Assembly (NCBI GenBank): GCA_963839725.1 | Contig: CAWIWT010000007.1 | Coordinates: forward strand, 372,001 to 436,000 | Source: Kumtagia sp963839725 | Lineage (GTDB): Bacteria > Pseudomonadota > Alphaproteobacteria > Rhizobiales > Rhizobiaceae | DNA length: 64,000 nt | Reading direction: 5' to 3' | Shown: positions 17,562 through 26,361 of the stretch, piece after piece | Layout: each line of letters begins with the position of its first letter | Numbering within the stretch: the first letter of the stretch is position 1 | Notes under the pieces: generated by a model | What the model was told of the DNA's origin: nothing | What the model saw: the letters and a program-made list of their open reading frames with translations, nothing else | Database searches by the model: none | Translations under genes and position numbers: made by a program

Positions 17562-17664
17562 CTGCAGCGCCGCGCGTCCTTTCGGACGCGCAAAGGATGC
17601 TGTATCTCTTAGAAACTGCGCATCGTGCTTTCCGAAAATCGATTCCGATTTTCGGGCCGATGCG
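17562..17664 (-). repeat. Rhizobial intergenic palindromic repeat, copy B
   Basis: Reads CTGCAGCGCCGCGCGTCC on the plus strand and ends GATTTTCGGGCCGATGCG, the reverse complement of the element at 12895-12989 and 50962-51061. The two palindromic arms (GGACGCGC pairing and CCGAAAATCGATTCCGATTTTCGG) are intact. It sits directly after the DUF3606 pair. Confidence 0.8.
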
Positions 17665-17727
17665 GTAGAGGCCATCTCTGCAAGAATATGGTCTCGCGTT
17701 GTGCTGGACAGCTTGCGGGAGAGGTCG

Positions 17728-18135
17728 ATGAAAGTTGACGGCGCCTGTCATTGCGGGAGAATCGCGTTCGAGGCGCAGGTGGATGATAATGAAGTCAGCA
17801 TCTGCCACTGCTATGACTGCCAACGCCTGACGGGCACCGCGTTTCGTGTGTCGGTCGCTGTTCCCGCCGAAAACTTTCACCTCCTGAGAGGGTCGCCGAA
17901 GGAATACATCAAAATCGCGGAGAGTGGGGCAAGGCGGCTGCAAGGATTTTGCGGCGACTGTGGGTCACCGCTATTCGCGACCTCGGCGGACAAACCGGAA
18001 ATGTACGGTCTGAGAGTTGGTACGCTGAGCCAGCGTGATCAATTGGTCCCGCGAAAGCAGATATGGCGTCATTCCGCTCTGCATTGGGTTCCGCTTATGG
18101 AGCATCTGGAAACGTGGAGTGGCGAGGACGATTGA
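17728..18135 (+). CDS. GFA/CENP-V domain zinc protein
   Basis: The 135-residue protein has the GFA zinc-site arrangement: GACHCGRIAFEA, ICHCYDCQRLTG and FCGDCGSPLF, giving the expected Cys ligands of two zinc sites. The family includes S-(hydroxymethyl)glutathione synthase-like proteins, though most members have no proven activity. ATG 17728 is preceded by GGGAGAGG. It is monocistronic and followed by a convergent kinase remnant. Confidence 0.8.
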   Translation: MKVDGACHCGRIAFEAQVDDNEVSICHCYDCQRLTGTAFRVSVAVPAENFHLLRGSPKEYIKIAESGARRLQGFCGDCGSPLFATSADKPEMYGLRVGTLSQRDQLVPRKQIWRHSALHWVPLMEHLETWSGEDD

Positions 18136-18175
18136 GGTCGTGAACTCATTCAGCACTACGCTGAATATGTCCTAG

Positions 18176-18640
18176 TTATGCCCCAACGCTCAAGGGTCGC
18201 TCGTCGTCTGCGCGAGCATCCTGGCGCAAGACTTCCACGTAGCGGAGCGGCGCTTGTAGCGTCCACGTTAGTCCGTGTTTGCTGGCATCTATTCGCCCGC
18301 TGCCGCTGAGCGACTGAGGAGTGACGCGCTCAAGGACAACCACGCCAAAGCCGCCGTCGGTGATTTCTGAAACACTTGGCCCGTCCATTTCACGCCAGAC
18401 GAGCCGGAAAGCCTCTGAGCCGTCGGCCTCCCGGTAGGTGTCCCAGTTGACGTCGATAGTGCCGCGGCGGGTCGAGAGTGCGCCATACTTCGCCGAGTTT
18501 GTTGCCAGCTCGTGGAAGGCGATGCCCAGGTACTGGATTGCGTTGGGCTGTAGCACGACGGGCGGTCCGGAGATCTTGACACGCTCGTCGGCCACGAACG
18601 ATGGGCTTGCAGCAGCTCGGGATTTTCCAAGCCACACCAC
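18176..18640 (-). pseudogene. HWE-type histidine kinase, C-terminal remnant
   Basis: The frame retains the end of an HWE/HisKA_2 sensor kinase: SGPPVVLQPNAIQYLGIAFH, the N box FHELATNSAKYGALS, a WRE strand and GGFGVVVLERVTPQSL before GLTWTLQAPL. The phospho-accepting His region and any sensor domain are absent. Upstream sequence continues only weakly in other frames (NGRARSPTQDDARSW), so this is probably a truncated gene. No response regulator is next to it. A GTG start at 18640 could make a 154-residue ATPase-only protein. Confidence 0.6.
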
Positions 18641-19021
18641 CCATCAAACCATGATCGCGCGTCATCCTGCGTCGGCGATCGTGCCCGCCCATTGCGGACA
18701 ATGGTCACGGCTGGATTTGGTTCCATCACTGGAGTTCAGCTTCGAAGCGGCTCGCACGGCGCCCGCTGATAGGCGTTCCAAGCAGTAACCGAGCTGGGCC
18801 GACCTTGCTGGCGGGGGCGTCGCCTGTGTAAGGTCTCGCCGAAAGTAGGTTTGTTTTGGAGGGATAATCAAAACGAAGTCTGCTTGCCATTTGCCACGGT
18901 ACCGGTTCATGTGCCGTATCGAGGCTAGCCGGAAGCAGCCGAGAGGTCTGACCTAGCAAACCTTAAAGCGATGGCTCCTCTCTTCCCAAATGAAACGTGA
19001 ACAACAAACGGGAGTTCGAAG

Positions 19022-19717
19022 ATGGCACGGAAAAGCATGGCTTCGATCGGCATCGCTGTGGCGATGCTATTATCGTCATCGGCAATGACGTTGGCGCAAG
19101 ACGCAATTTCGGTACCGGCGAAGAAAACCATCGGCGGAGAAACGAGTGCGATGGTACCGTCACTGGCGGTTCTGAACTCCGGCGGAGCAACACTTGCCGA
19201 CGGGAAGCTCACTCTGACAGACGTCGGCTCGAACACCATCGTTTTCGCGGATCGCCCGGTAAGAGCGGCCGGCCACGTACTCACTTCCGATTTCATAATG
19301 CAGTGGGACGAGGGCAAGGATAGCTTCGCGAAAGATCCGCCCAACGCGACGATCTCAGTGCTGAACAGCGACGGAAAGTCGATCGAGGATGCTGTCGTGG
19401 TGCTCAAGAAGCCCTCGCTTGCCAATGGCAACCTGACGTTCGATGTTGCCGTTCTGGAGGGCGATCTGGCTGGAGCCAATGGCCCCGCGTCGCTCTTCAT
19501 CGACTGGTTTGCGGCGCGCGGCGGCTTTGGGCGTGTTGCTGTCGTTGGTGGTGTGGGCTATCACGCCCCCGTCTGGCACGGCGGCTGGTATGCGCATCCG
19601 GGTGCTGCCTATGGCGCCGGGCTGGCCGCTGGCGCCGTTATCGGCGCTGCTGCGGCCTATCACCCCTATTATCCGCCGCCGCCATGTGGTTATTATCCAT
19701 ATCCTGCTTGCTACTAG
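19022..19717 (+). CDS. Exported protein with Gly/Tyr/Pro-rich C terminus
   Basis: A 231-residue protein with signal peptide ASIGIAVAMLLSSSAMTLAQ. The middle is a soluble domain of about 130 residues (GSNTIVFADRPVRAAGHVLT, FIMQWDEGKDSFAKDPPNA, SLFIDWFAARGG). The last 60 residues are low complexity (GVGYHAPVWHGGWYAHPGAA, AAYHPYYPPPPCGYYPYPACY split by an Ala/Gly helix). Such tails occur in rhizobial cell-envelope proteins. No enzymatic motif is visible. A clear terminator-like hairpin follows at 19781. Function unknown; export is likely. Confidence 0.65.
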   Translation: MARKSMASIGIAVAMLLSSSAMTLAQDAISVPAKKTIGGETSAMVPSLAVLNSGGATLADGKLTLTDVGSNTIVFADRPVRAAGHVLTSDFIMQWDEGKDSFAKDPPNATISVLNSDGKSIEDAVVVLKKPSLANGNLTFDVAVLEGDLAGANGPASLFIDWFAARGGFGRVAVVGGVGYHAPVWHGGWYAHPGAAYGAGLAAGAVIGAAAAYHPYYPPPPCGYYPYPACY

Positions 19718-19780
19718 GCGCACCCGATTCGGTTGACCGGCGCACCAAGGGCAGGCGCAGGGGGAATAAGCAAGTATAAC

Positions 19781-19808
19781 AAGCGGGCTGTTGCGGCCCG
19801 CTTTGTTT
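19781..19808 (+). terminator. Rho-independent-type terminator
   Basis: AAGCGGGC and GCCCGCTT pair around a seven-base loop and are followed by TTGTTT. It lies about 65 bases after the stop of the exported-protein gene and reads in the same direction. Confidence 0.65.
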
Positions 19809-19972
19809 GAGGCCAAAGTGGCTTTGCTTCGCCGGGGAATTCGACAAGCATCGAATCGGCGCGTGCATAACTAGGGGATGCGGGGAGCAGGATTTGTTCC
19901 GCATCCGGTGAAAACGCCAAATGTCGTTTCATCGGTCTTTCTAGCAGCATCTATCTGACTGGAGGCGGTCCC

Positions 19973-20761
19973 ATGAAAGCTGGATTTGCATTGACCCTTG
20001 TCTGCGGCAGTCTTCTCGCTCTTCCAGCGGGTGCCGCCGACGTCATTTCGGCGACCGCACCCGAAGCAACGCCCGTTTTGGAAGACCGTTGGACATTCTC
20101 CGTCACGCCCTATTTCTGGGCAGCCGGAATATCGGGCGAAACCCAGCAGTTCGGCGTGCCGATTGTTGTCGACATCGATTCCGACTTCAGCGACATTTGG
20201 GATAACCTCGACTTTGCCGCCATGGCAATCGCTGAAGCCCGTTACGGGCGCTTCAGCGTATACGGCGATCTGATCTATACGAAGCTCGGGGCGGAAAGCT
20301 CAACGCCATTTGGCATTCTCGCAGAAGACGTGGAAGTGACAGCCACGACATTTGCAGGCCTGGCTGCGGCGGGCTATTCCGTTCTCGAGGGACCGTCGGG
20401 CCGTCTCGACATCGTCGGCGGCGTGCGGGTTTGGTCGGTCGAGACCAAAATCTCTTTCGACGGCGGATTGTTGGACGGGGCGTCCGTCGATGACAGCGCC
20501 TCTTGGGTGGACGGCGTTGTCGGCTTGCGCGGCAACTATTTTTTCACTCCCAAATTCTATTTTGCTGGCTGGGGCCTGATTGGCGCGGGCGGAGCAGATG
20601 TCGACTGGGACGTCGCGGCAGGCCTGGGCTATCGTTTCAACGACACCTTGTCCGCCACGGTCGGCTATCGCGCTATGGGCGTCGACTACAGCAACGACGA
20701 TGGCTTTCTCTTCGACGTGGTCCAGCAAGGGCCCATTATGGGGCTGACGATAAATTTCTAG
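19973..20761 (+). CDS. Outer-membrane beta-barrel protein
   Basis: The 262-residue protein has signal peptide MKAGFALTLVCGSLLALPAG. Alternating strands follow (RWTFSVTPYFWAAGISGET, GRFSVYGDLIYTKLGAES, YFFTPKFYFAGWGLIGAGG, AAGLGYRFNDTLSATVGYRA), and it ends LTINF with a terminal Phe, the signal for outer-membrane insertion by the BAM machinery. It is probably an eight- to twelve-stranded barrel of unknown role. ATG 19973 has GGAGG ten bases upstream. Monocistronic. Confidence 0.78.
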   Translation: MKAGFALTLVCGSLLALPAGAADVISATAPEATPVLEDRWTFSVTPYFWAAGISGETQQFGVPIVVDIDSDFSDIWDNLDFAAMAIAEARYGRFSVYGDLIYTKLGAESSTPFGILAEDVEVTATTFAGLAAAGYSVLEGPSGRLDIVGGVRVWSVETKISFDGGLLDGASVDDSASWVDGVVGLRGNYFFTPKFYFAGWGLIGAGGADVDWDVAAGLGYRFNDTLSATVGYRAMGVDYSNDDGFLFDVVQQGPIMGLTINF

Positions 20762-20827
20762 CGAATGCTGATCTAAAGCAGGTCGCGTTTTGACCCATCC
20801 AGGTCAAGTGCGTCACCAACTCTGTAC

Positions 20828-20912
20828 GGTGACGACTAGCGCCGGGCATTCCCACGTCGTCGTCCCGGCCAACCGAGCGGAGCGAGGGCAGAGCCGGGAC
20901 CCAGCGTGACTC
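20828..20912 (+). repeat. Intergenic repeat of the GTCATCCCGG family
   Basis: Begins GTGACGACTAGCGCCGGGC, then CGTCGTCCCGGCCAACCGAG and GAGCCGGGACCCAGCG. Related copies lie at 39051-39240, 40390-40519, 31948-32125 and 49647-49860. Arms CGTCCCGGC and GCCGGGAC can pair. Confidence 0.6.
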
Positions 20913-21014
20913 GCAAGGAGGAAGGCTGGCCTCCATCGACTATATCCGGATCTCAGATCTAAGTGCGATCAGGCATGCGGGCGAATGCCGATAGTGCCGC
21001 GAGGCTCAGACGCG

Positions 21015-21995
21015 TTACTGCCGTACGACACACCGGAAGCCGACATGGCTCATCGAGGTGTCGACGGGTTGCGGATGACGAGCCGCGGGGCGGTATCGCC
21101 GGCAATAGTTGGGCGCGCAAAGATGCGACCCGCCCTTCACGACCTTGCGCGGAATGCGGATTGCAGGCTGGCGCGGATCGTAGCTGTCGGCTTCGTTTCC
21201 TCCACGCGGATTTTGAGGGATGCAGCAGGCTTTTGCCGGTTCGCCTGGATGGCGGTCAGACCACCAGTCGGTCGTCCACTCCCAGACATTGCCGATCATG
21301 TCGTGAAGACCGTAGCCATTGGGCGGAAACCTGCCGACAGGCGATGTCCGTTCGAACCCATCGGACATCAGGTTCTGATGCGGAAATTCGCCCTGCCACG
21401 TATTGGCCATCTGCTTTCCGCCCGGAGTGAATTCATCGCCCCAGGCGTATTCGGCGCCGTCCAGGCCGCCGCGCGCAGCGAATTCCCATTCAGCCTCGGT
21501 CGGCAGATCCTTGCCGGCCCACCGGGCGTAGGCCAACGCATCCTCGTAAGCGACGTGGATAACCGGATTGTTCTCATGCTTGAACAGGCCGCTCTTTGGC
21601 CCCAGCGGATGGCGCCACTTGGCGCCCTTGACGAAGGCCCACCAATTGGTGGGATCGGTGAGATCGACCGGGCCGGCGGCGCGTTGGAAAACCAGCGAGC
21701 CGGCGAACAGCATATGCGGTAGCGCGCCGGGGTAATCGGCGGCATCAGGAACTTTCTCGGCGACGGTGACGTGGCCGGTTGCGCGTACGAAATCCTTGAA
21801 TTGACGGTTGGTCACCGGCGTCTTGTCGATGAAGAAGCTTTCGACGGAAACGCGGTGCGCGGGTGCCTCTTCGGGGTAGTGATGATCCGACCCCATTTTG
21901 AAGCTGCCGCCCTGAATGAACGCCATCCCTGGCGGACAGGCTGTCGCTGCATCGAAATCAGATTGGCTTCCCGGCAGGTGGTTCATGACATTCAC
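21015..21995 (-). CDS. Formylglycine-generating enzyme family (SUMF1) protein
   Basis: A 326-residue protein with the full FGE-sulfatase fold: GMAFIQGGSFKMGSDHHYPE, SFFIDKTPVTNRQFKDFVRA, DLPTEAEWEFAARGGLDGA, MIGNVWEWTTDWW and VVKGGSHLCAPNYCRRYRP. The two cysteines in the last motif (LCAPNYC) correspond to the copper-binding, redox-active pair of true formylglycine-generating enzymes. It is therefore probably an active oxidase that turns a sulfatase Cys into formylglycine. No signal peptide is seen, so it would act in the cytoplasm. No sulfatase gene lies nearby. Met at residue 4 is an alternative start. Confidence 0.85.
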   Translation of the reverse strand: MNVMNHLPGSQSDFDAATACPPGMAFIQGGSFKMGSDHHYPEEAPAHRVSVESFFIDKTPVTNRQFKDFVRATGHVTVAEKVPDAADYPGALPHMLFAGSLVFQRAAGPVDLTDPTNWWAFVKGAKWRHPLGPKSGLFKHENNPVIHVAYEDALAYARWAGKDLPTEAEWEFAARGGLDGAEYAWGDEFTPGGKQMANTWQGEFPHQNLMSDGFERTSPVGRFPPNGYGLHDMIGNVWEWTTDWWSDRHPGEPAKACCIPQNPRGGNEADSYDPRQPAIRIPRKVVKGGSHLCAPNYCRRYRPAARHPQPVDTSMSHVGFRCVVRQ

Positions 21996-22159
21996 TTATC
22001 CGGATCGTTGACGATTGCGCCACCTATCGTTGAGGTCGAGGCCCTCACAATCGGTACTCCGGACGGCGGGTGCCGGCATACGGATCGTACCCACTGCTTC
22101 CGTTCCGAACGAATTAAGTCAGCGTCTGCTCTCACTGCACGTGTGATGCCGTCAGGCGT

Positions 22160-22579
22160 TTACTGCGGTGGCATGCATTTCTGATAGTCTTCGGTGACTT
22201 CCGGAAAATCCGGATCGATGCGCTGAAAATGCTGTGGATCGACGATGGCGAAGCTAACTGTGACGCTGCTGAACATGATGGTATCGGCACAGCTCATGTG
22301 AACCTTGTATTGGCCCTTGCTCTCGTTGATATGGTTCGCCGTACAGGTGGCGTTAGGCCCGGCGATCTTGTCGCCGCTGACGATGATGCCGGTGTTCAGC
22401 GAGGAACCGCGATCCTTGAACTTCGCCTCGCTGCCCGAAAACTCGAAGGTGTCGGCGCAACTGGTGCCGACCATTGTCCAGGCGCCCTGAAGGGACTCCA
22501 TCGAGGCCGCGACGGCTGTTCCCACCGGACTCACCAAAGAGACAATTGAAAGACCCACCACGATCATCGCGCCGCGCAT
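22160..22579 (-). CDS. Exported hypothetical protein
   Basis: A 139-residue protein with signal peptide MRGAMIVVGLSIVSLVSPVG up to AVAAS, then a lipocalin-like small beta domain opening SLQGAWTMVGTSCADTFEFS with GDKIAGPNATC and YKVHMSCADTIMF. Three further Cys residues could make disulfides in the periplasm. GGAGG lies eight bases before the start. No partner gene. Function unknown. Confidence 0.65.
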   Translation of the reverse strand: MRGAMIVVGLSIVSLVSPVGTAVAASMESLQGAWTMVGTSCADTFEFSGSEAKFKDRGSSLNTGIIVSGDKIAGPNATCTANHINESKGQYKVHMSCADTIMFSSVTVSFAIVDPQHFQRIDPDFPEVTEDYQKCMPPQ

Positions 22580-22794
22580 GCAACCCTCCAGGTAGTTTAG
22601 GTCAGGCTACATGACCGGCGTGACGTTGAAAACCCTCGACAGTCGTCTGGCCCAAAGACCCGCGGCAGGGCTAGGCGCCGACATCGGTCCATTGCGGCAA
22701 GTTTTGATCGGCTGGGGGTTGAACTCGAAGGCGCCTGCAGCGTTGACTGCGGGATGCCCGGATTCGGGCCGATTGCCAAACGGGGAGGCCCTGC

Positions 22795-23223
22795 ATGGAA
22801 ACCCAGGAACTTCATCGCGGCCGCCTGATCGATCATATCCAACTCGTGGTCAGGGACCTGGCGGCCAGCCGCCGCTTCTACGAAGCTGTCTTGCGCGTCC
22901 TCAATGTTCCCATCGGCGGCGAGGCGGAGGACTATTTTTGGGCGGACGAGCTGTTTGTCTCTTCAGCGGACAGCCAGGCGGCGCAAGGCAAACTGACCGG
23001 CCGGCATCATCTCGCGTTCCAGGCCAATGACCGCGCGATGGTTGATGCCTTCCACAAGGCCGGGCTGGAAAATGGCGGCAGGGACAATGGGGTACCGGGC
23101 GATCGGCCATACCATCCCGGTTACTACGCGGCGTTCCTGCTCGATCCGGACGGCAACAACATCGAGGCTGTCTTTCACGGCGAAGCCGATCGCAGCGCCG
23201 CTTCGGTAAAGATCACATTCTAA
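22795..23223 (+). CDS. VOC (glyoxalase/dioxygenase) family protein
   Basis: A 142-residue single-module VOC protein: IDHIQLVVRDLAASRRFYEA, GRHHLAFQANDRAMVDAFH, HPGYYAAFLLDPDGNNIEAV. The metal-binding His/His/Glu set is plausible (His in DHIQL, His in RHHLAF, Glu in NNIEAVFH). The family covers lyases, dioxygenases and resistance proteins; the substrate cannot be read. ATG 22795 is supported by GGGGAGG upstream. Convergent with the sugar-permease gene. Confidence 0.8.
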   Translation: METQELHRGRLIDHIQLVVRDLAASRRFYEAVLRVLNVPIGGEAEDYFWADELFVSSADSQAAQGKLTGRHHLAFQANDRAMVDAFHKAGLENGGRDNGVPGDRPYHPGYYAAFLLDPDGNNIEAVFHGEADRSAASVKITF

Positions 23224-23306
23224 CGCTGCAAGCTTCCAGCGCGGACCGTTGCGATTACGCCGCGCCCGAGCCGCCCCGTTCACCCCCCGCCCGGTGACCG
23301 CCTGAC

Positions 23307-24305
23307 CTATTCGCTCTGGCGGAAGTTGCGGACACGGTCAAACAGGACCGCGAGCAGGATGGCGCCGCCTATAAAGCAGCCCTGCCAGAAGGCGTTGATG
23401 CCCAGCAGTCCGAGGCTGTTGCGGATCACTTCGATCAGCGCGGCGCCGATGAGCGCGCCGGTCGCCGTGCCGACACCGCCGGCCAGAGCCGCTCCGCCGA
23501 TGACGGCCGCGGCGATGACCTGGAGTTCCAGGCCGGCGCCGATGTTGGTGGTGATCGCACCGAGCCAGCCGGTCTGGATGATGCCAGCGATGCCTGCCGA
23601 GAGGGACGAGATCATATAGACCGCGACCTTGATCGGGCGGACCGGAACGCCGGTCAGGGTCGCCGCGTGCTCGTTGCCGCCGATGGCGTAGACATGGCGG
23701 CCGAATTTCGTCCAGCGCAGCACGAAGCCGGTGATGAGCGCCAGCACGATCATGTAGATCACCGGGTTGGCGATGCCGAAAAACCAGGCGCCGCCGCCAA
23801 GCGCCAAAAGCTTGTCGTGATCGGGCCCGAACTGGAATACCACGGTGTTGCCGGAGGCGACCATCGCCAGACTGCGCGCGATCGACAGCATGCCGAGCGT
23901 CACCACGAAGGGCGGCATGCCGAGATAGGCGATCAGCACGCCGTGGAAAGCGCCGATGATCAGCGCCGTGCCGATCGCGGCGGCAATACCGACCTCGATG
24001 CTCCAGCCCGCATGCATGACGACCCCGAGAACCATGCTGCACAGGCAAAGCACCGAGCCAACCGACAGGTCGATGCCGCCGGTGATGATCACCAGCGTCA
24101 TGCCGAGCGCTATGATGGCGACGAAGGTGACGTTGCGGGTGATGTTGTAGAGGTTTTTCGTCGTCGCGAAGGAGTCGGTGGCGAAGGACAGGAAGATGCA
24201 GGCAAGGATGACGGCGACCAGAACCCAGAAGGTCTGGCTGCTCAGTTTTGCCGAAATCCAGCTTTGCTGTTTCTGTCCGATCGTCTGGTCAAGAGTGATT
24301 GCCAT
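23307..24305 (-). CDS. Sugar ABC transporter permease, RbsC/FrcC family
   Basis: A multi-helix inner-membrane permease of the BPD_transp_2 family. Signature stretches are IIALGMTLVIITGGIDLSVG, GMPPFVVTLGMLSIARSLAM, YAIGGNEHAATLTGVPV and AAAVIGGAALAGGVGTATGA. It forms the channel of a CUT2-class importer for a monosaccharide or polyol. ATG 24305 follows AGGAG at wide spacing; a GTG at 24341 overlaps the ATPase stop (GTGA) and would add 12 residues. It is the second gene of the minus arm of the divergent locus. Confidence 0.88.
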   Translation of the reverse strand: MAITLDQTIGQKQQSWISAKLSSQTFWVLVAVILACIFLSFATDSFATTKNLYNITRNVTFVAIIALGMTLVIITGGIDLSVGSVLCLCSMVLGVVMHAGWSIEVGIAAAIGTALIIGAFHGVLIAYLGMPPFVVTLGMLSIARSLAMVASGNTVVFQFGPDHDKLLALGGGAWFFGIANPVIYMIVLALITGFVLRWTKFGRHVYAIGGNEHAATLTGVPVRPIKVAVYMISSLSAGIAGIIQTGWLGAITTNIGAGLELQVIAAAVIGGAALAGGVGTATGALIGAALIEVIRNSLGLLGINAFWQGCFIGGAILLAVLFDRVRNFRQSE

Positions 24306-24337
24306 GGGCGACCTATTCTCCTTGGGCGCTAAGCCGC

Positions 24338-25081
24338 TCACGATACCTCTTCGATGGCGCCGGTGATAAGTCCGGTGACTTCTTCGGGCGAACTCGCCGC
24401 GATCCGCTTGTCGGCGACTTTCCTGCCGCGCCGCATCACGATGACGCGGTCGGCCACGTCGAAGACGTCCGGCATGCGGTGGCTGATGAGAACGACCGCA
24501 ATGCCCTGGTCGCGCAGATGGCGGATCAGGTTCAGCACTTCCGCGACCTGCCGGACCGAGATAGCCGCTGTTGGCTCGTCCATCAGGACGATTTTCGCTT
24601 GCGAGAGCATGGTGCGGGCAATCGCCACCGCCTGGCGCTGGCCGCCCGACATCTGTTTGACGAGGTCGCGCGGTCGCGTCTCCGACTTCAGCTCGGCGAA
24701 AATTTCGCCGGAACGGCGGTACATCCTCGCATAGTCGAGGATTCGAAACAGCCCAAAACCCCGGCGGACTTCGCGCCCGAGAAAGACGTTCGCCGCGGCA
24801 GTGAGATTGTTGCAGAGCGCGAGATCCTGATGAACGATCTCGATGCCGTGGCGGCGCGCTTCGACCGGCTTGTGAAGGACGAGTTCGGCGCCGTCCATGC
24901 GCATGGCGCCGTGGCTGGGGGAAAAATTGCCGGCGATCATCTTGACCAGCGTGGACTTGCCAGCGCCATTGTCACCCATCAGGCCCACAACTTCGCCCGC
25001 TTCCAGCGACAACGACACATCGTTGACCGCCTGGATGGCGCCGAAATGCTTCGAGATATTGGTGAGTTCGAGAACCGCCAC
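24338..25081 (-). CDS. Sugar ABC transporter ATP-binding protein, FrcA type
   Basis: A single-domain CUT2 ATPase with Walker A GLMGDNGAGKSTLVKM, Q loop EIVHQDLALCNNLT, signature KQMSGGQRQAVAIA, Walker B KIVLMDEPTAAIS and switch His VVLISHRMPD. It energises import through the adjacent permease. The start is uncertain: GTG 25081 gives VAVLELTNISKHFG, which matches homologues; ATG 25147 adds 22 basic residues. Two-domain RbsA proteins are twice as long, so this is the FrcA-like half-size version. It is transcribed away from the epimerase gene. Confidence 0.85.
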   Translation of the reverse strand: MAVLELTNISKHFGAIQAVNDVSLSLEAGEVVGLMGDNGAGKSTLVKMIAGNFSPSHGAMRMDGAELVLHKPVEARRHGIEIVHQDLALCNNLTAAANVFLGREVRRGFGLFRILDYARMYRRSGEIFAELKSETRPRDLVKQMSGGQRQAVAIARTMLSQAKIVLMDEPTAAISVRQVAEVLNLIRHLRDQGIAVVLISHRMPDVFDVADRVIVMRRGRKVADKRIAASSPEEVTGLITGAIEEVS

Positions 25082-25228
25082 CGTTTTCTTGCCTCCCCTG
25101 GCCCGCAGGCCCACTGTTGCCCGGCGTCGTGCCGCAGGTGCAGACATCGTCGCGACATCGCCTCCACAGGCTCCTCCCGGGAGGCGATGAGCAGCATTTA
25201 CGCAAAACCCCGTGCGGGCGTCAATCAA

Positions 25229-25282
25229 TTGTCGGACGAATACATCGACCTTGAGGGGCCAAAATCCGTTTTGTCGGACAAA
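25229..25282. promoter_or_regulatory. Operator-like palindrome pair in the divergent sugar locus
   Basis: TTTGTCGGACAAA at 25270-25282 is a perfect palindrome around a central G, and TTGTCGGACGAA at 25229-25240 is a near copy 41 bases away. TTGTC-N-GACAA is the usual operator form of FCD-type GntR regulators, and such a regulator is encoded at 27618. The sites lie between the divergent ATPase and epimerase genes. Confidence 0.6.
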
Positions 25283-25333
25283 TATCTTGACGACGAAAGC
25301 GCGCCGTTATTAGCTGGATTCGGGAGGAAGTGC

Positions 25334-26314
25334 ATGCTGATACTTGTCACCGGCGCGACCGGAAAGGTCGGGCGGAGCTTGATTGCTCGGCTGCTTGGCG
25401 ATCCGCAATTTTCCGCTACTCGCATCCGCGCGCTCTGCCACAATCGTTTGTGCGATGAAACCGATCGCGTCGAGGTGACGCGCGGCTCGATCGCCGACCG
25501 CAATGTCGTGGCTGCGGCGCTGACTGGTGTCACCCACGTCGTGCATCTCGCCACCTGCAAGGAAACACCCGACGACGTCATGGACGTGACGGTCAGGGGT
25601 CTGTTCTGGCTGCTTGAGGAATTCCGGACCAGCCCCACCGCGCGCCAGTTCATCCTCATCGGCGGCGATGCCGGGATTGGTCACTTCCACTATCGTCACG
25701 GCGGGCCGATCACCGAAGACGCGCCGCACATGGCCTATCCGGGATGCTACGCACTGTCGAAGGTCCTGGAGGAGGTGATGCTTACGCAATTCGGGATCCA
25801 GTACGACACCAATGGCTGCTGCCTGCGCGCGCCGTGGATCATGGAAAAGGACGATTTCAAATACACGCTGTCCTTTGGCGACGATGTGTTCGGAGGCCCT
25901 GACTGGAAGACGCTGGTGCCGGAGGCCGATGCGAAGCGCTACGCCCTGGACGGCACAGTGCCGCTGTTGCGCGATGCCGACTGGCGGCCGCTGAAGCGCA
26001 ATTTCGTCCATGTCCACGACCTTGTCTCGGCGATCCTCAAGGCGATCGACAATCCGCGCGCCAAGCGTGAGCTCTTCAACATCTGCATGGATCGTCCGGT
26101 CGACTATGGCGAGGTCGCCGCCTATCTGCGCCGCTCCCGCGGCCTCAACTCTATCGATATTCCGAGCCGGTTCCACTCGAACTGGATGGACAACAGCAAG
26201 GCCAAATACCTGCTGGAGTGGGAGCCCGACTACGATCTGGAGAAGCTTGTCGACTCGGCCTGGCAATACGAGCGTTCGCAGAACGATCCTCGTGTCGTCT
26301 GGTATCCGGGTTGA
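25334..26314 (+). CDS. NAD(P)-dependent epimerase/dehydratase (extended SDR)
   Basis: A 326-residue extended short-chain dehydrogenase. The nucleotide-binding loop is MLILVTGATGKVGRSLIARL, and the catalytic Tyr-Lys lies in YPGCYALSKVLEE. A substrate lobe follows with FVHVHDLVSAILKAIDN and a YLLEWEPDYDLEKLVDSAW tail typical of sugar epimerases and uronate dehydrogenases. It probably oxidises or epimerises the imported sugar. GGGAGGAAGTGC precedes ATG 25334. It is the first gene of the plus arm, followed by the binding protein after a small hairpin. Confidence 0.82.
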   Translation: MLILVTGATGKVGRSLIARLLGDPQFSATRIRALCHNRLCDETDRVEVTRGSIADRNVVAAALTGVTHVVHLATCKETPDDVMDVTVRGLFWLLEEFRTSPTARQFILIGGDAGIGHFHYRHGGPITEDAPHMAYPGCYALSKVLEEVMLTQFGIQYDTNGCCLRAPWIMEKDDFKYTLSFGDDVFGGPDWKTLVPEADAKRYALDGTVPLLRDADWRPLKRNFVHVHDLVSAILKAIDNPRAKRELFNICMDRPVDYGEVAAYLRRSRGLNSIDIPSRFHSNWMDNSKAKYLLEWEPDYDLEKLVDSAWQYERSQNDPRVVWYPG

Positions 26315-26323
26315 TCTGTGTGG

Positions 26324-26347
26324 CGGGCACGCCGTGCCCGTCTGTTT
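26324..26347 (+). terminator. Small hairpin with T-rich tail between epimerase and binding-protein genes
   Basis: CGGGCAC and GTGCCCG pair around a three-base loop and are followed by TCTGTTT. It lies nine bases after the epimerase stop and directly before the ribosome site of the binding-protein gene. It may be a partial terminator or an mRNA-processing site that sets different levels for the two genes. Confidence 0.4.
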
Positions 26348-26361
26348 AATGGGAGGAATGA

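Noticed and set aside
24299..25333. Long N-terminal extension of the SDR epimerase frame
   Set aside because: It runs antisense through the ABC ATPase gene; the true start with ribosome site is at 25334.
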